Shown: positions 1 through 5,209 of the stretch, piece by piece
Position numbering within the stretch: position 1 is the stretch's first letter
How the letters are laid out: each line of letters starts with the position of its first letter
Origin: an uncultured Paracoccaceae bacterium
GTDB lineage: Bacteria > Pseudomonadota > Alphaproteobacteria > Rhodobacterales > Rhodobacteraceae
DNA length: 13,790 nucleotides
Direction: 5' to 3'
Assembly: GCA_938038825.1 (NCBI GenBank)
Contig: CALHST010000348.1
Location: 1 to 13,790, forward strand
Program-made: the position numbers and the translations under genes
Notes under the pieces: generated by a model
The model's input: the letters and a program-made list of their open reading frames with translations, nothing else
What the model was told of the DNA's origin: nothing
Databases searched by the model: none

Positions 1-1
1 A

Positions 2-85
2 TGGTGGGCGACCCTGGAATCGAACCAGGCGTGCGTCTCCGCGAGGGAGTTACAGTCCCCTGCCACACCTTGCGGCCTGTCGCCC
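2..85 (-). tRNA. tRNA-Tyr (anticodon GUA), class II
   Basis: Read on the minus strand, the sequence folds as a tRNA. The seven-pair acceptor is GGGCGAC with GTCGCCC, followed by discriminator A and an encoded CCA (positions 4-2). The anticodon stem GGGGA/TCCCT closes the loop CTGTAAC, giving anticodon GTA (Tyr). The T arm is CCTGG-TTCGATT-CCAGG. The variable region is long, with a GCG-GAGA-CGC stem, as expected for bacterial tRNA-Tyr. The D arm is short (GCC/GGC). Position 8 is A rather than the nearly universal U, and position 14 does not look like A, so the tertiary core is atypical. A good promoter lies upstream at 121-149. Confidence 0.93.
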
Positions 86-93
86 ACTTGCCT

Positions 94-107
94 ATGCCTT
101 TCGGCAT
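94..107 (-). other. Small hairpin in the tRNA-Tyr 5' leader
   Basis: On the minus strand this reads ATGCC-GAAA-GGCAT, a 5-bp stem capped by a GNRA tetraloop. It lies between the predicted transcription start (about 114) and the mature 5' end of tRNA-Tyr at 85. It may be a structured leader removed by RNase P. It could equally be a chance hairpin. Confidence 0.4.
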
Positions 108-120
108 CGGCGTGAGCGCG

Positions 121-149
121 TGATTACTAGCGTGTTCAAGGTGCGTCAA
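121..149 (-). promoter_or_regulatory. Sigma-70-type promoter for tRNA-Tyr
   Basis: On the minus strand the -35 box TTGACG (149-144) is separated by exactly 17 bases from the -10 box TAATCA (126-121). A G+C-rich discriminator (CGCGCTC) follows, as is common for stable-RNA promoters under stringent control. Transcription would start near 114, about 29 bases before the mature tRNA. The promoter sits where an upstream extension of the rlmB reading frame would run, which supports the downstream rlmB start at 174. Confidence 0.7.
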
Positions 150-173
150 CCTCAAAATAGGGCAGGTTTAGTT

Positions 174-953
174 GTGACAAAGAAACCCAAATGGGTCGTG
201 AAAAAAGAGCAAGCGGAAAAAGGGGCTGCGCGGGAAACCGTATGGTTGTTTGGGATACATGCGGTGCGAGATGCTTTGCTGAATCCGGCCCGTGAAAAAC
301 TGCGCCTGATCGTGACCCGTAATGCGCATGAGAAGCTGAAAGAGGCGATAGAACAGGCGGACATGGCGCCTGAAATGTCCGAGCCACGCAATTTTGCGGC
401 CCCACTTGATCCTGCATCGGTTCATCAAGGGGCGGCACTGGAGGTCAAGGCGCTGGATTGGGGACGTCTGGAAGATGTTGCCATCGGGGCTGAACGTCCG
501 CGGTTGCTGTTGTTGGATCGAGTGACAGACCCGCACAATGTTGGGGCCATTTTGCGTTCCGCAGAAGTGCTTGGCGCGCAAGCTGTGATTGCACCGCGCC
601 ATCATGCGGCCCCTGAAACGGGCGCGCTTGCAAAGACTGCCTCGGGTGCGTTGGAACGCCAACCTTATCTGCGGGTGCGGAACTTGGCGGATACAATCAA
701 AGACCTTCAGTCGTTTGGATATTTTGTCGTGGGCTTGGATGGTGAAGCAGAAACCACAATTGAGGCGGCGTTGGCCGACAAGATGGATGCGCCCGTTGCG
801 TTGGTTCTAGGGGCCGAGGGGCCAGGCTTAAGACCAAAAACCAAAGAAACTGTCGATCTTTTGGTGAAAATTGATGCTGCGGGCGGATTCGGGTCACTCA
901 ATGTCTCAAATGCCGCTGCAATCGCACTATATGCATCGTTGAAGCACGAATAA
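174..953 (+). CDS. rlmB: 23S rRNA 2'-O-methyltransferase, TrmH/RlmB-type SPOUT family
   Basis: This 259-residue protein is a cytoplasmic SAM-dependent methyltransferase expected to modify the ribose of a 23S rRNA guanosine (Gm2251 in E. coli numbering). An N-terminal L30e-like substrate-binding domain begins at FGIHAVRDALLNP (26-38). The SPOUT knot carries all three classic motifs: DPHNVGAILRSAE (119-131), LVLGAEGPGLR (210-220) and SLNVSNAAAIALY (241-253). Its size is close to E. coli RlmB (243 residues). I chose GTG at 174 because AGGGCAGG lies 7 bases upstream. An in-frame GTG at 120 would add 18 residues that run over the minus-strand tRNA promoter and resemble nothing in the family. A zinc-ribbon gene follows 9 bases after the stop. 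RlmB versus another TrmH-family member cannot be settled from motifs alone. Confidence 0.9.
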   Translation: MTKKPKWVVKKEQAEKGAARETVWLFGIHAVRDALLNPAREKLRLIVTRNAHEKLKEAIEQADMAPEMSEPRNFAAPLDPASVHQGAALEVKALDWGRLEDVAIGAERPRLLLLDRVTDPHNVGAILRSAEVLGAQAVIAPRHHAAPETGALAKTASGALERQPYLRVRNLADTIKDLQSFGYFVVGLDGEAETTIEAALADKMDAPVALVLGAEGPGLRPKTKETVDLLVKIDAAGGFGSLNVSNAAAIALYASLKHE

Positions 954-962
954 GGACGCGGC

Positions 963-1256
963 ATGGGGTATCCAAGAAAGATTGCAACCTGTTGTTATTG
1001 CGGGACCCGCGCGGCTTTGGTCCTGAAAGGCAAAAAACAGCACGAGTTAGCGTGTTCCAATTGTGGAGCACCCCTTCACGATCTGAAAATGCTGCCCGTT
1101 GCGCGCCGCGGGGATCGCGAATTGGTAGATCGCCCGAAAGTGTCGCATCTGCCAGAGCGAAAATCAGCGAAATCTTACAAGAAATCTAAGCGCAAACGGA
1201 TCATGTCAAAGATCTTTGAAGAGGCTTTTGATTTCATAGAAGATATTTTTGATTGA
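963..1256 (+). CDS. Small zinc-ribbon protein of unknown function
   Basis: This 97-residue protein has no function I can name. Cysteine pairs C10/C13 (CCYC) and C31/C34 (CSNC) form a plausible four-cysteine zinc ribbon. A strongly basic stretch follows (about 65-84: many Lys, Arg and Ser). A short acidic, aromatic tail (about 85-97, EEAFDFIEDIFD) could form an amphipathic helix. The start is supported by AAGGA about 8 bases upstream. It begins 9 bases after rlmB on the same strand, so the two are probably cotranscribed, and the basic linker would fit RNA or ribosome binding. That role is inferred only from context and composition. The MITE-like element begins 14 bases after its stop, leaving no room for an obvious terminator. 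Confidence 0.75.
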   Translation: MGYPRKIATCCYCGTRAALVLKGKKQHELACSNCGAPLHDLKMLPVARRGDRELVDRPKVSHLPERKSAKSYKKSKRKRIMSKIFEEAFDFIEDIFD

Positions 1257-1270
1257 CGCTTTGTCATGCT

Positions 1271-1303
1271 TAGGGTCAGGACCCATTAATGCTGCACCGT
1301 CAG
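1271..1303 (+). repeat. Left terminal inverted repeat of the MITE
   Basis: This 33-bp arm is exactly complementary to 1505-1537. It contains its own small palindrome, GGGTC-AG-GACCC, followed by ATTAAT. The first two bases (TA) are probably target duplication. Confidence 0.9.
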
Positions 1304-1504
1304 TGCGGCAGATTTTGTTTGTGACGAGGCACATCTCTGCCGAAATAGTCATTCTCTTTCAAAGAGATGTAACGCAGTTCACAGGCAAAATCCACCGCAC
1401 CCGAAGGGCTTGCATTTCACTTCATCTCAGCGGCGTGGACCGCTTGCCCGTAGAATAACTATGGTCGGCGCGTCCCAAACCACTGACATTTCGTGAAATG
1501 TAAG

Positions 1505-1537
1505 CTGACGGTGCAGCATTAATGGGTCCTGACCCTA
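1505..1537 (-). repeat. Right terminal inverted repeat of the MITE
   Basis: This 33-bp arm is the exact reverse complement of 1271-1303. Pairing stops abruptly at both its inner and outer edges, which fixes the element boundaries. Confidence 0.9.
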
Positions 1538-1628
1538 GTAGCTGGCGTTTTTTGTTCAGATTTCATCAAATTATCTGCGCGCGGTTAACGAAACGTTCAC
1601 GTTCTTGAGACACGCTCTTATCGAACCT

Positions 1629-1740
1629 CTGGTGAGTTCCTACCTCATCAACACGGCCAAAGGTTTGGAACAGCTTTGGCTTCTTCACTGTCCCTCGTTC
1701 CGCGACTGCGCCCCTAAGCCATGCTTGGGGGCGTTTTTTT
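1629..1740 (+). ncRNA. Candidate small structured RNA or regulatory leader
   Basis: Three consecutive hairpins lie in a gene-free stretch. Hairpin 1 is TGGTGAG (1630-1636), loop TTCCTAC, CTCATCA (1644-1650), seven pairs with one G-U. Hairpin 2 is GCCAAAG (1656-1662) with CTTTGGC (1674-1680), seven perfect pairs. Hairpin 3 is the intrinsic terminator at 1709-1740. A possible promoter is TTCACG (1596-1601), 16 bases, TTATCG (1618-1623), giving a start near 1629. A pyrimidine-rich UUCCU loop in the first hairpin recalls alphaproteobacterial trans-acting sRNAs of the suhB/mmgR (alpha-r8) type, but the match is only this motif and the layout. Since the CoA-binding gene begins 33 bases after the U-tract, it could instead be a leader with an attenuator. 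Confidence 0.5.
1709..1740 (+). terminator. Strong rho-independent terminator
   Basis: A 10-pair stem (1709-1718 with 1724-1733, one G-U pair, arms starting CGCCCC and ending GGGGCG) encloses a 5-base loop and is followed directly by seven T (1734-1740). It points to a plus-strand transcript ending here, although no protein gene lies in the preceding 450 bases. It either ends the candidate small RNA or attenuates transcription into the CoA-binding protein gene. Confidence 0.88.
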
Positions 1741-1772
1741 GACCTTTGGGCAGGGGTGGGTTAGCAAGCTGC

Positions 1773-2243
1773 ATGACTGATTATTCTGACGCGCAATTGC
1801 GATCTGTTTTGCAGGGCACAAAGACCATCGCGATGGTTGGGGTGTCCACAAATCCAGTGCGCCCAAGCTATTTTGTTGGGCGATATTTGACGTTGAAGGG
1901 GTTCTCTGTGTTTCCGGTGAACCCAGTTTCGGCAGGGCACACCTTGTTCGGCAAAGAGATTGTCGCGGATTTACGCAGTGTCGCCCAGCCGGTTGATATG
2001 GTGGATATTTTTCGGCGATCTGAATTTGTTCCAGATATTGTGGATGAAGCGCTAGAGGTGTTTCCCGGGCTCAAGACAATCTGGATGCAGATTGGTGTGG
2101 AACATGCCGAGGCCGCACGCAAAGCCGAGGCGCGTGGGGTGACCGTGATTCAGAACCGGTGTCCCAAGATTGAATATCAACGATTGTTCGGTGAATTGCG
2201 CATGGGTGGGTTTGCGACCGGTGTGATTTCGTCAAAACTGTAG
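1773..2243 (+). CDS. CoA-binding (YccU-like) Rossmann protein
   Basis: This 156-residue cytoplasmic protein consists of a single CoA-binding Rossmann domain (CoA_binding_2 family, as in the N-terminal part of succinyl-CoA synthetase alpha and in E. coli YccU). Visible marks are the nucleotide-binding turn GVSTNPVRPSYFVGRYL (about 23-39), the VFPVNP strand, the IWMQIGVEHAEAARKAEARG segment and the near-terminal NRCPKIEY. No catalytic partner domain is present, so it probably binds CoA or acyl-CoA in a regulatory role not defined for most members. I chose ATG at 1773 because an upstream TTG (1746) would add nine unsupported residues just after the terminator. It lies 33 bases beyond that terminator and converges on hisE. 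Confidence 0.85.
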   Translation: MTDYSDAQLRSVLQGTKTIAMVGVSTNPVRPSYFVGRYLTLKGFSVFPVNPVSAGHTLFGKEIVADLRSVAQPVDMVDIFRRSEFVPDIVDEALEVFPGLKTIWMQIGVEHAEAARKAEARGVTVIQNRCPKIEYQRLFGELRMGGFATGVISSKL

Positions 2244-2264
2244 GGACGGGAGCGGCGCTCGTCC
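2244..2264. terminator. GC-rich hairpin between converging genes, possible terminator
   Basis: GGAC (2244-2247), a two-base bulge, GAGC (2250-2253), loop GGC, GCTC (2257-2260) and GTCC (2261-2264) form an eight-pair hairpin directly after the stop of the CoA-binding gene. An alternative long-range pairing joins GGGACGG (2243-2249) with CCGTCCC (2289-2295). Neither has a U-tract. It may slow polymerase from both sides between this gene and hisE. Confidence 0.35.
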
Positions 2265-2300
2265 GCTTTGCGAACATCGCCCCACCCACCGTCCCGCACA

Positions 2301-2606
2301 TCAGCGCGATGCTTTTTCGGCAAGACCGGATTGGGATTGGCGCGCCGCGAGTGTGTCGAGCACATCCTGAAGGGGCACATCTTGTGAGGCGAGCATCACA
2401 AGGAGGTGGTAAAGCACATCGGCGGCTTCTGAAGTAAGTTTTTCGCGGTCACCCTTGATGGCCTCGATAATTGCCTCGATAGCTTCTTCCCCGAATTTTT
2501 CGGCGCATTTTTCCGGCCCCTTTGCCAGAAGCTGTGCTGTCCAGCTGGAGGACGGGTCGGCGGTTTTGCGCGCCAGAATCGTGGCGTAGAGGTCGTTGAG
2601 TGTCAT
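2301..2606 (-). CDS. hisE: Phosphoribosyl-ATP pyrophosphatase (HisE)
   Basis: This 101-residue enzyme catalyses the second step of histidine synthesis, hydrolysing phosphoribosyl-ATP to phosphoribosyl-AMP and pyrophosphate. It has the MazG-like helical signature with acidic metal ligands: GEEAIEAIIEAIKGD (about 39-53) and SEAADVLYHLLVML (about 59-72). Length fits stand-alone HisE proteins. Its ATG overlaps the hisF stop by four bases, so it is translationally coupled as the last gene of the hisA-hisF-hisE segment. HisI, which acts next, is not in the window, so HisE and HisI are separate proteins here rather than a fusion. Confidence 0.95.
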   Translation of the reverse strand: MTLNDLYATILARKTADPSSSWTAQLLAKGPEKCAEKFGEEAIEAIIEAIKGDREKLTSEAADVLYHLLVMLASQDVPLQDVLDTLAARQSQSGLAEKASR

Positions 2607-3364
2607 GAGAGCCTCATAGGGATTCCTGCGGCGGCCATGTGGGCTTTGGCTTCGCCGATTGTAAATGTTCCGAAGTGGAAGATAGAGGCAGCAAGAACGG
2701 CAGACGCTTTGCCTTCGGTCACGCCCTCAACAAGGTGATCGAGCGTGCCAACACCGCCAGAGGCGATGACGGGGATGGTTACGGCGTCAGAGATTGCACG
2801 GGTCAGGGGCAGGTTGAAGCCGGATTTGGTGCCATCGCGGTCCATCGAGGTCAACAGGATTTCCCCGGCACCTTTTTCTGCGGCTGTATGTGCGAAGTCT
2901 ATGGCATCAATGCCCGTTGGTTTGCGCCCGCCGTGGGTGAAGATTTCCCAGCGTCCCGGTTCTACGGTTTTGGCATCAATGGCGCAGACAATGCATTGGC
3001 TGCCGAATTGGTCTGCGGCGTCTGTTAAGACATCCGGGTTTGCAACGGCAGCAGAATTGAAGCTGACTTTGTCTGCTCCAGCCAACAAAAGCGCGCGAAC
3101 ATCTGCTGATGTGCGCACGCCGCCGCCAACGGTCAGCGGTATAAAACACTGTTCAGCGGTGCGACGGACCAGATCGAACATGGTGCCTCGGTTTTCGTGT
3201 GTGGCGTGGATATCCAGAAAGCACAGTTCGTCTGCGCCAGCGGCGTCATAGGCGCGCGCAGCCTCTACCGGGTCGCCAGCGTCAACCAGATCGACAAAGT
3301 TCACGCCTTTGACCACACGGCCATCCGCGACGTCGAGGCAGGGAATGATACGAGTTTTTAACAT
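2603..3364 (-). CDS. hisF: Imidazole glycerol phosphate synthase cyclase subunit (HisF)
   Basis: This 253-residue (beta/alpha)8 barrel uses ammonia delivered by HisH to convert PRFAR into imidazole glycerol phosphate and AICAR. Both catalytic aspartates fall at the canonical positions: D11 in IIPCLD and D130 in CAID. The phosphate-binding glycines are clear at LTVGGGVRT (about 77-85) and IPVIASGGVGT in the second half-barrel. HisF and HisH work as a heterodimer, yet hisH lies about 1.8 kb upstream beyond hisA and an inserted gene pair. The gene overlaps hisE by four bases and follows hisA after a 93-base gap containing an inverted repeat. Its own ribosome-binding site is weak. Confidence 0.97.
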   Translation of the reverse strand: MLKTRIIPCLDVADGRVVKGVNFVDLVDAGDPVEAARAYDAAGADELCFLDIHATHENRGTMFDLVRRTAEQCFIPLTVGGGVRTSADVRALLLAGADKVSFNSAAVANPDVLTDAADQFGSQCIVCAIDAKTVEPGRWEIFTHGGRKPTGIDAIDFAHTAAEKGAGEILLTSMDRDGTKSGFNLPLTRAISDAVTIPVIASGGVGTLDHLVEGVTEGKASAVLAASIFHFGTFTIGEAKAHMAAAGIPMRLS

Positions 3365-3392
3365 GGCGCTGGTGTAGTGCGGTTTGAGATGC

Positions 3393-3434
3393 GGGGGAAG
3401 GGGGCTGTTCCCACGTCGTACAAACGCTTCCCCC
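3393..3434. repeat. Inverted repeat between hisA and hisF
   Basis: GGGGGAAG (3393-3400) pairs perfectly with CTTCCCCC (3427-3434) around a 26-base loop, in the 93-base gap separating hisA from hisF. No U-tract follows on either strand. It could be an mRNA processing or stability hairpin that tunes hisF relative to hisA; terminator function is unlikely. Confidence 0.45.
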
Positions 3435-3457
3435 CTGAGATGTCTTGGTGCAGTGCT

Positions 3458-4174
3458 TTATTTCAGCGCGGCAAGCGCGTCGGCCAAGTTTATGGCACCA
3501 TCATAAAGTGCGCGCCCCGAAATCGCGCCGGCAATTGTGGTGGTGTTTTTGAGCGCGGTCAGATCCGCAAGCGAGGACACGCCGCCGGACGCAATGACAG
3601 GGATGGAAACAGCACGGGCCAAGGCATCTGTGGCCTGGATATTCGGGCCGCCCATTGCGCCATCGCGGTTGATGTCCGTGTAAATGATGGCTGCAACCCC
3701 CGCGTCTTCGAAAGATTTGGCAAGGTCCGTGGCGTCTACATCAGTTTCTTCGGCCCAGCCTTTGGTGGCCACTTTGCCATTTCGCGCATCAATCCCCACA
3801 GCAACTTGGTTCGGGAAGGCTTTGGCCGCGTCGCGCACCAATGTGGGATTTTCTACTGCGACCGTTCCAAGGATCACACGGGCGAGACCTTTGCTTAACC
3901 ACATCTCGATCGTAGCCATGTCGCGGATACCGCCACCCAGCTGAGCAGGCACCGCGGTTTGCTGAAGAATGGCTTCGACGGGGGCTGCGTTCACCGGGGC
4001 ACCCGCAAAAGCGCCGTTCAGGTCAACAAGGTGTAACCATTCACATCCCGCGTCGACAAAGGCCATTGCTTGCGCAACGGGATTGTCGTTGAACACAGTC
4101 GAGCGATCCATATCGCCGTGCACAAGACGTACAGCTTGCCCATCTTTCAGATCAATTGCGGGATACAGGATCAT
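3458..4174 (-). CDS. hisA: ProFAR isomerase (HisA)
   Basis: This 238-residue (beta/alpha)8 barrel catalyses the Amadori rearrangement of ProFAR to PRFAR, directly before the HisH/HisF step. The catalytic aspartates are D8 (MILYPAID) and D129 (AVGIDARNG). Phosphate-binding loops are seen at AQLGGGIRD (about 77-85) and PVIASGGVSS. An upstream in-frame ATG at 4243 would add 23 residues that HisA proteins lack. The start at 4174 has CGGAG nine bases upstream. A weak promoter candidate, TTGCAT (4243-4238), 16 bases, TAACGT (4221-4216), lies in the 146-base region shared with the divergent DUF2147 gene. hisA-hisF-hisE may therefore form a second his transcription unit. Confidence 0.97.
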   Translation of the reverse strand: MILYPAIDLKDGQAVRLVHGDMDRSTVFNDNPVAQAMAFVDAGCEWLHLVDLNGAFAGAPVNAAPVEAILQQTAVPAQLGGGIRDMATIEMWLSKGLARVILGTVAVENPTLVRDAAKAFPNQVAVGIDARNGKVATKGWAEETDVDATDLAKSFEDAGVAAIIYTDINRDGAMGGPNIQATDALARAVSIPVIASGGVSSLADLTALKNTTTIAGAISGRALYDGAINLADALAALK

Positions 4175-4320
4175 GGCAGTCACTCCGGCTGGTTTTGTGC
4201 GCGCCGTGTGACATGACGTTACGTTGAATGCAATGTGATGCAAGACGACGCTGGGTCAGTCTTGATTGGTTGGCTAAAGATAAGGCAGTCATTTTGTACA
4301 TATCGTGGGAGGAGCACGTC

Positions 4321-4698
4321 ATGAGAACGATGATAGCAAATTTGGTTTTAGGTGTTGGCCTGGCTGGTGCCGCTTTTGCAGAACCTGCAGCGGGCACTTG
4401 GAAAACCGAAGTCGGAGAGACAGGCGGCTTTTTGCATGTCGATATTGCACCATGTGGGTCCAGCTTATGTGGAACCATCACCAAAGTCGTGAACAACGAT
4501 AACCAGACGATTGTCGGCCGTCAGATCATTTGGGACATGGGCACCGATGGCAATGGCAAGTATTCAGGCGGCAAGATTTGGGCGCCCGATACGGACAAGA
4601 CATACCGTTCGAAATTGCGCTTGAGTGGGAACACCCTGAAAGTATCAGGCTGTGTTGGTCCGATTTGCCGCAGTCAGAACTGGACACGTTTGAAGTAA
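4321..4698 (+). CDS. Exported DUF2147 family protein, first copy
   Basis: This 125-residue protein starts with a signal peptide: basic MRTM, a hydrophobic core, and a likely cut after AFA at residue 20. The mature part is one DUF2147 domain, a small beta-rich periplasmic domain of unknown biochemical role. Two cysteine pairs, C45/C50 in CGSSLCG and C111/C116 in CVGPIC, look like disulfides. The GKIWAPDTDKTYRSKL segment and terminal NWTRL are typical of the family. GGGAGGAG (4307-4314) six bases upstream supports the ATG at 4321 rather than the in-frame upstream extension. It is read against the his genes, lies between hisA and hisH, is divergent from hisA, and is followed by a terminator and a paralogue. 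Confidence 0.88.
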   Translation: MRTMIANLVLGVGLAGAAFAEPAAGTWKTEVGETGGFLHVDIAPCGSSLCGTITKVVNNDNQTIVGRQIIWDMGTDGNGKYSGGKIWAPDTDKTYRSKLRLSGNTLKVSGCVGPICRSQNWTRLK

Positions 4699-4735
4699 CA
4701 TTTCGCTAACTCTGTTCACTGAAAGTGGATCACGG

Positions 4736-4775
4736 AATACGGCGCTGGTGTAAACTTGCGCCGTATTGTGTTTTT
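4736..4775 (+). terminator. Intrinsic terminator between the two DUF2147 genes
   Basis: AATACGGCGC (4736-4745) pairs perfectly with GCGCCGTATT (4758-4767) around a 12-base loop, and GTGTTTTT follows. It ends 17 bases before the second DUF2147 start, with that gene's purine-rich ribosome-binding region beginning immediately after. The second gene thus appears to depend on read-through or a weak local promoter. Confidence 0.8.
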
Positions 4776-4792
4776 GGGGGATGGGTTCTGTG

Positions 4793-5209
4793 ATGGGTAA
4801 GGGGTTTTGTGCACAGGGTCTTTGGGCTTTGCTGATTTTGGCCTCTTCCACGGCGATGGCCAAGGAACCCATCGAAGGTCTGTGGCGCACGCAGCCAGAC
4901 GTCAACGGCCTTATGGCAATCGTTGAAACGCGGCCTTGCGGTTTGGCGCTGTGCGGTACAATCCGTCAGATGTTGGATGGGCGCGGCAAACCTGTTCAGC
5001 ATGATGCTGTTGGGCGGGTGATGTTTGACGATGTCTTTGCCGTGTCGGGAAAAACATATCAAGGCCACGTGTTTCTTCGAAACCAGACCCAAACAGACCA
5101 TGCGCGCAGTGTTAAAATGACCGCGCGCAGGCTCCGGCTTCACGTGCAAGAGTGTGTTGGTTCTGTATGCGACTTTCAGGTCTGGCGGCGCGTTCAGATG
5201 TCGCCCTAA
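4793..5209 (+). CDS. Exported DUF2147 family protein, second copy
   Basis: This 138-residue protein is a diverged paralogue of the preceding gene. It has a signal peptide (hydrophobic core LWALLILASSTAMA, likely cut near residue 23) and one DUF2147 domain. The cysteine pairs recur at C49/C54 (CGLALCG) and C121/C126 (CVGSVC), and the ends correspond (VWRR versus NWTR). The middle has drifted: the lysine-rich KIWAPD segment of copy one is replaced by RVMFDDVFAVSGKTY. I chose ATG at 4793 because a purine-rich GGGGGATGGG lies upstream; ATG at 4781 is possible but sits directly on that run, and a TTG at 4766 lies inside the terminator. Its stop directly abuts the hisH stop, with no bases between and no visible terminator. 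Confidence 0.83.
   Translation: MGKGFCAQGLWALLILASSTAMAKEPIEGLWRTQPDVNGLMAIVETRPCGLALCGTIRQMLDGRGKPVQHDAVGRVMFDDVFAVSGKTYQGHVFLRNQTQTDHARSVKMTARRLRLHVQECVGSVCDFQVWRRVQMSP

Larger units (their letters stand above)
1271..1537. mobile_element. MITE-like non-autonomous element, 267 bp
   Basis: The ends are a perfect 33-bp inverted repeat (1271-1303 and 1505-1537), beginning TAGGGTCAGGACCC. The outermost TA on each side looks like the target duplication, because symmetry stops immediately outside it. The interior has no convincing gene but several short dyads: CGGCAGA (1306-1312) with TCTGCCG (1336-1342), the palindrome TCTCTTT-C-AAAGAGA (1353-1367), and ACATTTC with GAAATGT near 1487-1502. Size, perfect termini, TA duplication and lack of a transposase are the marks of a MITE moved in trans. 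TA duplications fit IS630-type and some IS5-type transposases; which family cannot be told here. Perfect ends suggest recent insertion. Confidence 0.85.

Noticed and set aside
1249..1458. Open frame of 69 codons on the plus strand overlapping the end of the zinc-ribbon gene
   Set aside because: It lies mostly inside the MITE, has no ribosome-binding site and no recognisable protein features.
1585..1599. CtrA-like site TTAA-N7-TTCA upstream of the candidate RNA
   Set aside because: One mismatch from the TTAA-N7-TTAA consensus; such matches are frequent by chance and there is no other support.
3377..3898. Plus-strand open frame across the hisA-hisF gap
   Set aside because: It mostly runs antisense to hisA, is rich in Arg, Gly and Cys, and shows no domain or ribosome-binding site.
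2603..4174. Similarity between hisA and hisF as a possible local duplication
   Set aside because: This is the well-known ancient relationship of the two barrel enzymes, not a recent event.
4228..4320. Upstream in-frame extension of the first DUF2147 gene
   Set aside because: It would place an extra 31 residues before a clear signal peptide, whereas ATG 4321 has a strong ribosome-binding site six bases upstream.
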